From: Acidobacteriota bacterium
Lineage (GTDB): Bacteria; Acidobacteriota; Terriglobia; Acidoferrales; UBA7541
DNA: 6,363 nt
Reading direction: 5' to 3'
NCBI GenBank assembly: GCA_019239815.1
Contig: JAFAZL010000387.1
Coordinates: 1-6,363 of the forward strand
The notes beneath the pieces were generated by a model. It was not told the DNA's origin and did no database searches. It worked only from the letters and a program-made list of their open reading frames with translations. The position numbers and the translations under genes are program-made. Shown piece after piece: positions 1 to 6,066 of the stretch (positions are counted from its first letter, which is position 1; each line of letters starts with the position of its first letter).

Positions 1-833
1 TCGTGTCGGCATATCTTTCGGCGGCAACAGTTTTTGGCGGCAGCCTGGGCGGTGGTTGTCGCAGGTTTGCTCTAAAGACACTCGATCGGATGCTACGCGA
101 GGCGTGGAGTCCTTCGCGCGGATTCAGCCATCGCATGGGCGGGCCTGTGCTCGAAGGGTCGCTCGACGATCAGGTTTTTGGTGTTCTCGCATTGCTCGAT
201 GCATATGAATCGACGCTCGACCCGCGCTATTTCGAGGCGGCAAAGCGGACTCTCGACAACGCGATCGCGCGCTACGGTGATGACGAAGGCGGGGGTTTCT
301 TCGATCGCCCGCACGATGCGGCACCGATGGGCGGGCTCGAAGTGCGCCGCAAACCGTTCCAGGATTCGCCGACGCCGGGCGCCAACTCCGTCGCGGCGAT
401 CGCGCTCGTTCGCATGCACGCGTACTCCGGCGAAGCGCGCTACTACGATTTCGCGCAAAAAACGCTGGAAGCATTTGCGGGAATTGCGCCGCAATACGGA
501 ATGTTCGCTGCGACATACGGATTGGCCGCAACGTTGTTCGCGCATCATCCGATCCAGGTCGTCATCACGGGACACAACACTGACCCGGCGGCGCAAGCGC
601 TCGAGGTTGCGGCTCATCGTGTATACCGGCTCGGCAAAGCGGTTCTGCGGATCGAGCCCGGATTTTCCTTAACCGAGCTACCAGCCACGTTGAAAGAAAC
701 TTTGCCTCATCTGTTGACCGACAAAGCGGTCGCCATCGTTTGCTCCGGGCAAACCTGCATGCTGCCGACAAGCGACCCGACGCAACTCATCGCATTGCTC
801 GAAAATGGCGCCGCAAATGCTGCTTCGTCCTGA
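1..833 (+). CDS. YyaL/SPATA20-type thioredoxin-domain (DUF255) protein, C-terminal part
   Basis: This is the C-terminal ~276 residues of a protein that begins before the window. Family members are about 650-700 residues, with an N-terminal thioredoxin-like domain (not visible here) followed by an (alpha/alpha)6 barrel related to N-acylglucosamine 2-epimerases. Visible family hallmarks are a 'FSHRMGG' segment (about residues 41-47 counted from base 3), the DDQVFGVLALLDAYE helix (55-69), the conserved 'RRKPFQDSPTPGANSVAA' block (115-132) and the closing 'AIVCSGQTCMLPTSDP' block (244-259), which matches the usual 'C-x3-TC-x-P-x-TDP' ending of the family. The GTG at base 3 lies within the domain, so it is not taken as the start. 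The biochemical function of bacterial members is not settled; an epimerase or redox role is only suggested by fold. The gene converges on the DinB gene and shares a terminator hairpin with it. Family assignment is firm; function is open. Confidence 0.88.
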   Translation, partial: VSAYLSAATVFGGSLGGGCRRFALKTLDRMLREAWSPSRGFSHRMGGPVLEGSLDDQVFGVLALLDAYESTLDPRYFEAAKRTLDNAIARYGDDEGGGFFDRPHDAAPMGGLEVRRKPFQDSPTPGANSVAAIALVRMHAYSGEARYYDFAQKTLEAFAGIAPQYGMFAATYGLAATLFAHHPIQVVITGHNTDPAAQALEVAAHRVYRLGKAVLRIEPGFSLTELPATLKETLPHLLTDKAVAIVCSGQTCMLPTSDPTQLIALLENGAANAASS

Positions 834-851
834 AGCAAGTCTTAAAAAGCA

Positions 852-883
852 AAGAGGCGGAGCGATGATTCACTCCGCCTCTT
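852..883. terminator. Bidirectional hairpin terminator between convergent genes
   Basis: Perfect 11-bp inverted repeat: AAGAGGCGGAG (852-862) pairs with CTCCGCCTCTT (873-883). Inside, after one mismatch, two more pairs close a TGAT tetraloop. Read on the - strand, the stem is followed by TTTGCTTTTTAAG, a good U-rich tail for ending the DinB transcript. Read on the + strand it is followed by TTCTTTACT, a weaker tail for ending the YyaL-type transcript. Its position between the 3' ends of two facing genes (stops at 833 and 909) fits a shared intrinsic terminator. Confidence 0.8.
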
Positions 884-908
884 CTTTACTACCAATGATA
901 GAGGATGC

Positions 909-1487
909 TTACTTCTTCGGCCGGGACTCCGGCGGCACAAGTCCCGCAACGCGGTAGTACACAACAAGCTGGCCGTAATGCTCGCCTGAATGTTCAATGA
1001 GCCCGTACGCAAGGTCGTAAACCGGCACCATCTGGTTGTTGCCGGCATCGACGATGTCCATCATCCCTTTGTCGCCCTTCGCCTTGATCTTCTCTTGTCC
1101 ATCCGCGATGCACTTCTTTACGAAGGTGACGATCTGTGCCTTCGTCTTCAGCTCGTCGCGCTTGGGATCGTCCGGATAGCGCGGCTTCTTACCATCGACC
1201 ACATCCGTGAAGTAGTACATCGACCCTGCCGCATGAATCAGCTGCGCCGCAAACGTGCGTTGCGCCGGTGTCGGCTTGAATTCATACTTATCTTCGGGGA
1301 AATCTTCCGCCATTGCGGTTAGTTTTCGGCCGATGTCGTTCCACTGATCGAGAACGAGCTCCGAGGCGCCCTTCGCGGCCGGCGCTGGCTTGGCCGCTGC
1401 TGAGGCTGGCGCCGCCACAGCTGGCGCTGTTCCAACGGCAAGACACGTACAGACTGCGAGACCCAAGGTCACTATTGCCTTCTTCAT
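909..1487 (-). CDS. Exported DinB/YfiT-like four-helix putative metal-dependent protein
   Basis: 192 residues. DinB-family proteins are four-helix bundles that usually bind a divalent metal through three histidines; characterised relatives are thiol transferases such as the bacillithiol transferase. The candidate triad is present: His85 in 'QLIHAAGSMYYF', and His166 and His170 in 'IEHSGEHYGQL', the family's HxxxH-GQ signature on the last helix. Residues 1-25 form a signal peptide (MKK, hydrophobic 'AIVTLGLAVC' core, AVA-A cleavage site near 25/26), followed by an Ala/Pro/Lys linker to about residue 40, so the bundle probably acts outside the cytoplasm. Cys13 and Cys15 lie in the hydrophobic core but do not fit a lipobox. 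The start is the ATG at 1485-1487 because the signal peptide begins there and a Shine-Dalgarno AGGGAGAG sits 7 bases upstream; an in-frame ATG at 1556 would add 23 residues ahead of the signal peptide. The 'GLVPPESR' C-terminus is typical of acidobacterial members. Substrate unknown. Confidence 0.87.
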   Translation of the reverse strand: MKKAIVTLGLAVCTCLAVGTAPAVAAPASAAAKPAPAAKGASELVLDQWNDIGRKLTAMAEDFPEDKYEFKPTPAQRTFAAQLIHAAGSMYYFTDVVDGKKPRYPDDPKRDELKTKAQIVTFVKKCIADGQEKIKAKGDKGMMDIVDAGNNQMVPVYDLAYGLIEHSGEHYGQLVVYYRVAGLVPPESRPKK

Positions 1488-1554
1488 CGATTCTCTCCCT
1501 TCGATTTGACAGACCCGGAAAATCAAACCTGCCGCACTCCAACTGCTTTGACGC

Positions 1555-1583
1555 ACGAGCCCGAATAAGGAGTAGTGGCTCGT
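1555..1583. repeat. Short inverted repeat upstream of the DinB gene
   Basis: ACGAGCC (1555-1561) and GGCTCGT (1577-1583) are perfect 7-bp arms around a 15-base spacer, 68 bases upstream of the DinB start in the divergent spacer. It could be an operator or a leader stem-loop. Seven-base arms with this spacing can arise by chance, so function is uncertain. I saw no convincing -35/-10 pair for the DinB gene. Confidence 0.3.
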
Positions 1584-1695
1584 CCGCGAGGCTACCCGCC
1601 GCGCGGCGTCATGTTACGCGTTAGGTTCGCGTTCGTCACGGAATTACCGGTGCGGCACGTAGCGGGGGCGAGTCAAGCGGGCCTCGGTCCCGGCA

Positions 1696-1704
1696 TGCTA
1701 AAAT
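1696..1704 (+). promoter_or_regulatory. Extended -10 promoter for the metallophosphoesterase gene
   Basis: TGCTAAAAT is an extended -10 element (TG-n-TAAAAT, five of six matches to TATAAT). It predicts a transcription start near 1711 and a leader of about 20 bases before the GTG at 1732. No good -35 hexamer is seen at 16-18 bp upstream, as is common for extended -10 promoters. Confidence 0.45.
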
Positions 1705-1731
1705 AGGCGTGATTAGAAAAGCGAGTCTTCT

Positions 1732-3105
1732 GTGAACTGGGGTTGGCTTCTTTTTCGAATCGCCATCGGTGCGGCGATTCTCACTACCGTCTTTCTCTCC
1801 CAGCGATTCTGGTACCGCGCGATTTGGCGCACCACCGGTCGATGGCGCGCGAATTGGCTGCGCATTGGTGCGCGCGCGCTATACGTTATCGGCCTCCTGC
1901 TCGTGACCTACACGATTGCGCATGGGTTCCGCATGGGGACTCACGGCCATCTCAGGCAGAAGGATGCGTTTCTCGCGATCGCTGCCGGACTTTGGTTTTC
2001 GAGTGCGCTTTTCGCTTTCCTGGCAGTGGAAATCGTCCACGGCATCGAGCGCCTTTGGAACTGGTACAGCAAGCCCAGCCTGAAGGCTTCGGATGCGATT
2101 GTATCGCCGGCTGGGAACTCGAAGGCCGTATCGGCTCAGAATTCCGCGCACTCACATTCTGTTGGCGAGCGCCTCGCCGATCCATCGCGCCGCTATTTTT
2201 TTCGTGCCGCCAGCGTACTGGCTGGGGCTGCGCCTTTCGCCAGTGCGATGTACGGTTTTGCCGCCGAACGGCTGAACTACAGCGTACGCCGGGTCGAGAT
2301 TCCCATCGCAAATCTGCCGCCCACGATGGATGGCATGAGAATCGCGCAGATCAGCGATATTCACATGAGCGCGTTCATGAGCCGTGCCGCCGTTCGCCGC
2401 GCGGTCGACATGACCAACGATTTGGGCTCGGATCTGGTGGTCGTGACCGGTGACCTCATTACCAGTTCTCATGATCCGATCGGCGACTGCGTCGAGGAAA
2501 TCAGCCGGCTTCATTCCCCGCTCGGCGTGTGGGGCTGCAACGGGAACCACGAGATTTACGCCGATGCCGAACAGCTCGCCGGAGAGCTTTACGCCCAGCA
2601 CGGCATGAAGTTGCTGCGCCAGGAAAACGCGATTCTTGAATTTCGCGGCGCGCAGTTCAACCTGATCGGCGTCGATTATCAGCGGGAGCGCAACCTCAAC
2701 GGGCATCGCACCCAGATGCTGTCTAACCTGCAACCGCTCATCCGCCGCGACCTCCCAAACATTTTGTTGTCGCACAACCCGAATAGCTTCAATCGAGCGG
2801 CCGAGTTGGGCATTGAGCTTTCTCTTGCGGGCCACACACATGGAGGACAGATACAGGTCGAAATTTTGGACCATCGGCTGACGCCGGCGCGCTTCATCTC
2901 GGATTACATTGCCGGATTATTCGAGCGGCCGATGTTCACGGACTCGCACGATATCCAGGTCCAAGCCGCGGCCGATGTGCTTGTCGGCGTTCCGACTCCC
3001 AATGCGTCACGTCTGTATGTGAACCGCGGCCTCGGCACGGTCGGCGCTCCTGTGCGCCTCGGTGTCCCGCCCGAGATTTCGCTCATTGTCCTTCGGCGCG
3101 GCTAG
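1732..3105 (+). CDS. Membrane-anchored YkuE-type metallophosphoesterase with internal Tat signal
   Basis: 457 residues; calcineurin-like phosphoesterase fold. The two-metal site is complete: D209 and H211 (SDIHMS), D241 (GDLITS), N272-H273 (GNHE), H348 (LLSHNP), and H368 and H370 (GHTHGG). The best known relatives are B. subtilis YkuE, a Tat-exported metal-dependent phosphoesterase of the cell envelope, and E. coli YaeI. The N-terminal ~115 residues hold three membrane helices (about 4-22, 47-66 and 79-101). A basic loop follows, then 'SRRYFFR' at 152-158, which resembles a twin-arginine motif, leading into a fourth hydrophobic stretch (159-176). Seven arginines between helices 1 and 2 favour that loop being cytoplasmic, which puts the catalytic domain outside. 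The GTG start is the first available: an in-frame TAG lies at 1714-1716 and the next Met is at residue 68, inside the helical region. The Shine-Dalgarno is poor. The substrate is unknown; lipid or wall phosphates are possible. Confidence 0.92.
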   Translation: MNWGWLLFRIAIGAAILTTVFLSQRFWYRAIWRTTGRWRANWLRIGARALYVIGLLLVTYTIAHGFRMGTHGHLRQKDAFLAIAAGLWFSSALFAFLAVEIVHGIERLWNWYSKPSLKASDAIVSPAGNSKAVSAQNSAHSHSVGERLADPSRRYFFRAASVLAGAAPFASAMYGFAAERLNYSVRRVEIPIANLPPTMDGMRIAQISDIHMSAFMSRAAVRRAVDMTNDLGSDLVVVTGDLITSSHDPIGDCVEEISRLHSPLGVWGCNGNHEIYADAEQLAGELYAQHGMKLLRQENAILEFRGAQFNLIGVDYQRERNLNGHRTQMLSNLQPLIRRDLPNILLSHNPNSFNRAAELGIELSLAGHTHGGQIQVEILDHRLTPARFISDYIAGLFERPMFTDSHDIQVQAAADVLVGVPTPNASRLYVNRGLGTVGAPVRLGVPPEISLIVLRRG

Positions 3106-3129
3106 CGCTGCGTCTTCGCCTATCGTCAG

Positions 3130-3173
3130 GTAACGCGGCTCTGCGAGTCAGCGGCATGTTGCCCGGGCGTTAC
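3130..3173. repeat. Inverted repeat after the phosphoesterase gene
   Basis: GTAACGC (3130-3136) and GCGTTAC (3167-3173) are perfect 7-bp arms 30 bases apart, and the interval contains the 8-bp palindrome GCCCGGGC (3161-3168), which overlaps the right arm. It lies 25 bases after the stop of the phosphoesterase gene. It could fold as a factor-independent or processing stem, but no U-run follows, so it is not called a terminator. Confidence 0.3.
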
Positions 3174-3200
3174 ATCCGTGTTGCGCTCAGATGTTTATTC

Positions 3201-3217
3201 ATGCACAGCCTGTGCAT
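3201..3217. promoter_or_regulatory. Perfect 17-bp palindrome upstream of the PilT-type gene (candidate operator)
   Basis: ATGCACAG-C-CTGTGCAT: two perfect 8-base arms around a single central base, 67 bases before the preferred ATG of the pilus ATPase. The near-zero spacer makes it a poor RNA hairpin but a typical dimeric DNA-binding site. Directly downstream, TGCTCTAGA (3218-3226) is a weak extended -10 candidate, so a bound protein would overlap the promoter. The binding factor is unknown; the order ACAG-CTGT is the reverse of the E. coli LexA box. Confidence 0.5.
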
Positions 3218-3273
3218 TGCTCTAGACGAATTACCCGCCCTGGTACACACTCAGTTTCGCAACCTCTCCCCGC

Positions 3274-3278
3274 AGGTG
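3274..3278 (+). promoter_or_regulatory. Shine-Dalgarno deciding the PilT-type start
   Basis: AGGTG lies 5 bases before the ATG at 3284 and 8 bases before the adjacent ATG at 3287. The further upstream in-frame ATG at 3191 has no purine-rich site ahead of it, and starting there would place the 17-bp palindrome inside the coding sequence. Confidence 0.5.
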
Positions 3279-3283
3279 CACCG

Positions 3284-4435
3284 ATGATGGACGACACCGC
3301 CCGCCTCAATCATCTCGACAGGGAACAGGAATCTCAAGACAGCGATTCGAGTGTCACCGAACGGCTCGATCGGTGGCTCGCGATGGTGATTCAACGCGGC
3401 GCGAGCGATTTGTTGCTCGTGTCGGGCGCCCCGCCGTGCATGCGCATCAATGGCGAGGTGCGCAAGATCGAGCCGGGTCTGCTCGACGGTCCTGAAATCG
3501 AGGCCGCGATGCTCCCTGCATTGCCGAGGCATGCGTTGCAGCAGTATCGCGAGGCGCAAATTACTGACGCGTCGTATCGCATCACCGGGCTTGGACGCTT
3601 TCGCATCAATCTGCATCGCGAACAAGGTCGAGCGGCGGCCGCGATTCGCGTTTTGCCCGCGCGCGTGCCGCAATTTAGGGAGCTTGGGCTCCCGCCATCG
3701 GTAGAACAGCTTGCACACTTGCCGCGTGGCCTCGTATTGATTGGCGGACCGGCCGGCTCCGGCAAATCCACGACCATGGCAGCGCTCATTGACGACATAA
3801 ATCGGCGGGAATCGCGGCACATCGTCATCATCGAAGATCCGATCGAGTACGAACATCAGCATGTGCGCAGTGTTATCGAGCAGGTCGAAATCGGTGTTGA
3901 TGCGCCTGATTTTCCCACGGCTTTGCGTGCCGCTTTGCGCCAGGCGCCCGACATCATCGTCGTCGGCGAAATGCGCGACACGGATACGATGCGCATCGCC
4001 GTTGCCGCCGCCGAAACGGGGCATCTCGTTTTCAGCACGCTGCACACGACTGATGTCGCCACGTCTGTGGCGCGCATCACGGATTCCTTTCCGGTCGAGC
4101 GCCAGAATTCGATTCGCCAGGAACTGGCGATGGCGATTGCCGCGGTGCATACGCAAATTCTGCTGCCAAAGAAAATCGGTGGCGGCCGCATTCCAGCGTG
4201 CGAACTTTTAATGATCGGCTACGGCGCGCGCCACCACATTCGCCGCAATGCGCTCCAGCATCTCCATCAGGAAATTGCGATCACAAAGAAGAAAGGATCG
4301 TTCAGCCTCGAAGAATCATTGGTGAGCTTAGTCCGCAACGGACTCATCGATCGCGAAGACGCTCTGCTTTGCGCTATCCACCCCGACGACCTCGACATCC
4401 TGCTGAAGCCAACCTCAAGCGCTGCCAACGGCTAG
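3284..4435 (+). CDS. pilT: PilT-family type IV pilus ATPase (twitching motility)
   Basis: 383 residues from the preferred start (ATG 3284; 3287 is equally possible). PilT-type enzymes are cytoplasmic hexameric ATPases at the base of type IV pili that power retraction. Order of motifs: N-terminal PAS-like domain with 'GASDLLLVSGAPPCMRI' (about 39-55); Walker A GPAGSGKST (155-163); Asp box IVIIEDPIEY (180-189); Walker B DIIVVGE with catalytic Glu229; His box TGHLVFSTLHT (245-255, His247 and His254). The C-terminal AIRNLIRE motif needed for retraction in canonical PilT is replaced here by a diverged 'GARHHIRRN' (about 315-323), so this may be a paralogue (PilU-like accessory or regulatory ATPase) rather than the main retraction motor. 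About 24 extra polar residues precede the conserved N-terminal domain. No other pilus genes are in the window. Family call is firm; the exact role among PilT paralogues is not. Confidence 0.9.
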   Translation: MMDDTARLNHLDREQESQDSDSSVTERLDRWLAMVIQRGASDLLLVSGAPPCMRINGEVRKIEPGLLDGPEIEAAMLPALPRHALQQYREAQITDASYRITGLGRFRINLHREQGRAAAAIRVLPARVPQFRELGLPPSVEQLAHLPRGLVLIGGPAGSGKSTTMAALIDDINRRESRHIVIIEDPIEYEHQHVRSVIEQVEIGVDAPDFPTALRAALRQAPDIIVVGEMRDTDTMRIAVAAAETGHLVFSTLHTTDVATSVARITDSFPVERQNSIRQELAMAIAAVHTQILLPKKIGGGRIPACELLMIGYGARHHIRRNALQHLHQEIAITKKKGSFSLEESLVSLVRNGLIDREDALLCAIHPDDLDILLKPTSSAANG

Positions 4436-4444
4436 GCGTTTTTT
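4427..4444 (+). terminator. Weak terminator candidate overlapping the PilT-type stop
   Basis: AACG (4427-4430) and CGTT (4437-4440) flank a GCTAGG loop containing the stop codon, and six Ts run from 4439 to 4444. The stem is only four pairs, so termination would be inefficient and some read-through into the TPR gene is likely. Confidence 0.3.
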
Positions 4445-4449
4445 AGAAA

Positions 4450-4490
4450 AATATAATATTTATACTATTACGATTGTGTTATCATACCCT
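4450..4490 (+). promoter_or_regulatory. AT-rich promoter island for the TPR gene
   Basis: An abrupt AT-rich block (about 4439-4487) stands out from the GC-rich surroundings. It contains an exact TATAAT (4452-4457), TATACT (4461-4466) and an extended -10, TGTTATCAT (4477-4485, five of six in the hexamer). No good TTGACA-like -35 is placed for any of them. The extended -10 is the best candidate; it predicts a start near 4492 and an ~80-base leader, with the AT tract upstream able to act as an UP element. More than one start point is plausible. Confidence 0.5.
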
Positions 4491-4543
4491 CCGCGCCTAC
4501 GAGCCTCCTCTCACCTCGTTATCGCCTAAAACGAGAATCAGGT

Positions 4544-4562
4544 CGATCGCTCCCAGCGATCG
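4544..4562 (+). promoter_or_regulatory. Stem-loop touching the Shine-Dalgarno of the TPR gene
   Basis: CGATCGCT (4544-4551) and AGCGATCG (4555-4562) form a perfect 8-bp stem with a CCC loop. The stem ends one base before GGAGG (4564-4568), which lies 4 bases before the ATG at 4573. In the leader RNA this would be a stable hairpin just upstream of the ribosome-binding site. It could stabilise the 5' end or hinder ribosome access; as DNA it could be an operator. Confidence 0.55.
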
Positions 4563-4572
4563 CGGAGGAAAC

Positions 4573-4983
4573 ATGTCCCCAGCCGACAAAGCCCTGGCAG
4601 CTCTCGAACGCTTTAACCGGGGAGATTACGAGACCGCCGTCCACCTTTTCGCGGAGGTAGCCGAAGAAGTGCCCACCAGCGAAGTCCTTAACGATCTCGG
4701 TTATGCGCAACAGACCTGCGGCCACATGCAGGAAGCCGAGCGTAGCTTCCGCGAAGCGCTGACCATCGCTCCCGACAACACGCAAGCCGCGATCAATCTC
4801 GGCGCACTCCTCTTCAACAAAGGCAAAATCGAAGCCGCCGCCTACTGGCTCGAACGCGGTATCGCTTCTATTGACGCCACCCGCCGCTCGGTAGTTCACA
4901 CATTGATCCGCGAAAACAAATCGCAATCGAACAGCACAGTGCCCATCGACATCCGCACCGGCGCCGCGGTCGAAGTTCACTAG
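4573..4983 (+). CDS. Small TPR-repeat protein
   Basis: 136 residues, made almost entirely of three tetratricopeptide repeats: about 3-34 ('FNRGDYETAVHLFAEV'), 36-69 ('LNDLGYAQQTCGHMQEAE' then 'FREALTIAPD') and 70-103 ('INLGALLFNKGKIEAAA' then 'LERGIASID'). A polar tail without obvious fold follows (104-136). No signal peptide or membrane helix, so it should be cytoplasmic. TPR proteins are protein-binding scaffolds; the partner cannot be read from the sequence. The ATG at 4573 is chosen because GGAGG lies 4 bases upstream and the first repeat begins right after it; an in-frame ATG at 4474 would run through the promoter island and the stem-loop. The gene follows the pilus ATPase by 137 bases on the same strand but appears to have its own promoter, so a pilus link is only a guess. 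Confidence 0.85.
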   Translation: MSPADKALAALERFNRGDYETAVHLFAEVAEEVPTSEVLNDLGYAQQTCGHMQEAERSFREALTIAPDNTQAAINLGALLFNKGKIEAAAYWLERGIASIDATRRSVVHTLIRENKSQSNSTVPIDIRTGAAVEVH

Positions 4984-4984
4984 T

Positions 4985-5017
4985 TCTTGCAAGATCGGCG
5001 CGATCTGAAGGCGCCTT
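4985..5017. repeat. Three back-to-back palindromes between convergent genes
   Basis: Within the 42-base gap between the TPR stop and the LysR stop lie TCTTGCAAGA (4985-4994), AGATCG-GCG-CGATCT (4992-5006) and AAGGCGCCTT (5008-5017). The middle one can form a 6-bp stem with a three-base loop. No U-run follows on either strand, so this is at best a weak bidirectional terminator. Confidence 0.4.
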
Positions 5018-5025
5018 TGACCTAC

Positions 5026-6039
5026 TCAGGCGTGGATTGCCGCCCCGCGTCCAGCGCCCCGCATTTTGCCGTTCCTCGGCCGCCGCGGGCCTTCGCGTCT
5101 CGACCTTCTTTCGATCTCCACAAAGTCCGACACGCATCCCGACATCGGCAATTTCGTTAGCAATTCAACAAACGCCTGCAAATATCGTGGTGTCTCCTTG
5201 CCCCGCAATTGCGCCACCGCCCAGCTCCGATGAAGCCCTTTCCCGCTCAGCGGCAGTCCCACCACCGTCCCCGACGCAAGCTGGGGCGCCACGGCCCACT
5301 TCGCCATGGCCGCCACGCCCAGCCCCGCCACTACCATCTCGATAATCGCCTCGGTCAGGTTGACTTGCTGAATCCGCCGCGGCGCGACTCCCGCCGGCGT
5401 TAAAATCTCGTTCAATAGCGCGCTGTCGCTTTTTGGCGGGAACAAAAACAAAGTCTCATCCGCAAAATCATGAGGCTCCAGAAATTTCCTCGTCGCCAGT
5501 CGATGGTCTGGCGCAACGATTGCCACCACCTCGTCCTCGAAAAGGGGCGTGAACTGAATCTTCCGGTTCCGAAGAGGATTACAGACGATCGCCAAATCGA
5601 GCGCTCCATTCAGCAATGCTTCATATGGATTGTCGGTCGCTTCCACCACAAGCTCGAACTCCACCGCCGGATGCTTTTGTTGGAAAAGCTTCAGTCGCGG
5701 CGGCAGCCAGTGATACACGGTGTAGAATTCGGTGGACGACCGTTTCCTCAAGAAAAAATCATTGCCCGCTCCAGCGATTTCGTTCTGAATTTCTTTTTCC
5801 GCACGGCTCAGCTCTTCGATCACCGCGCGCGCCGAGCGCAGCAATCTCTCACCCGCCGGTGTCAGCGCCATGCTCCCTTGCTTGCGGTCAAACAGCCGCG
5901 TCCCGAGTTGCTCTTCCGCGTCGCGCAGCTGATGGCTAAGCGCCGACTGGGTCAGGTGCAGCCGCCCTCCCGCGCGCGTCATATTTCCCGTGTCCGCGAT
6001 CGCTGCAACCAATTTCAAGTGGCGTAATTCAAGATTCAT
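5026..6039 (-). CDS. LysR-type transcriptional regulator, MetR-like
   Basis: 337 residues. LysR regulators are tetrameric DNA-binding proteins that respond to a small ligand. The winged helix-turn-helix fills about 1-65 ('GNMTRAGGRLHLTQSALSHQ' at 18-37, then 'LGTRLFDRKQGSMALTPAGE'). A linker helix (about 66-90) and the effector domain (about 95-297) follow. Resemblance to MetR is seen in 'LHLTQSALSHQ', 'WLPPRLKLFQQKHPAVE' (111-127), 'APDHRLA', 'ETLFLFP' and 'LTPAGVAP'. MetR senses homocysteine and controls metE/metH-type genes; the ligand here is inferred. The start at 6039 is set by GAGGAG 6 bases upstream and by 'MNLELRHLKLVAAIA', the usual family opening; an ATG at 6075 would add 12 unrelated residues. 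Odd: a highly basic, Arg-rich tail of about 38 residues (300-337) follows the effector domain; E. coli MetR also has a C-terminal extension. MetR-type motifs lie directly upstream, suggesting autoregulation. Confidence 0.88.
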   Translation of the reverse strand: MNLELRHLKLVAAIADTGNMTRAGGRLHLTQSALSHQLRDAEEQLGTRLFDRKQGSMALTPAGERLLRSARAVIEELSRAEKEIQNEIAGAGNDFFLRKRSSTEFYTVYHWLPPRLKLFQQKHPAVEFELVVEATDNPYEALLNGALDLAIVCNPLRNRKIQFTPLFEDEVVAIVAPDHRLATRKFLEPHDFADETLFLFPPKSDSALLNEILTPAGVAPRRIQQVNLTEAIIEMVVAGLGVAAMAKWAVAPQLASGTVVGLPLSGKGLHRSWAVAQLRGKETPRYLQAFVELLTKLPMSGCVSDFVEIERRSRREGPRRPRNGKMRGAGRGAAIHA

Positions 6040-6066
6040 TTTGGTCTCCTCTTCGAGCGTCCCGCA

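Noticed and set aside
30..70. Possible frameshift in the YyaL-type gene near 'GGSLGGGCRR'
   Set aside because: The Gly-rich segment looked odd, but family motifs before and after it are in the same frame, so no break is needed.
2152..2874. 240-codon - strand open frame opposite the phosphoesterase gene
   Set aside because: Antisense to the conserved metal-binding motifs of the phosphoesterase; no recognisable fold or ribosome-binding site.
3191..3283. Upstream ATG start giving a 414-residue PilT-type protein
   Set aside because: No Shine-Dalgarno at 3191, the added residues do not resemble a PilT N-terminus, and the stretch holds a perfect operator-like palindrome; ATG 3284 or 3287 with AGGTG upstream is favoured.
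3251..4156. 301-codon - strand open frame opposite the pilT-type gene
   Set aside because: It lies antisense to a gene with all PilT motifs; the translation is rich in Arg, His and Asp with no domain, as expected for a shadow frame in GC-rich DNA.
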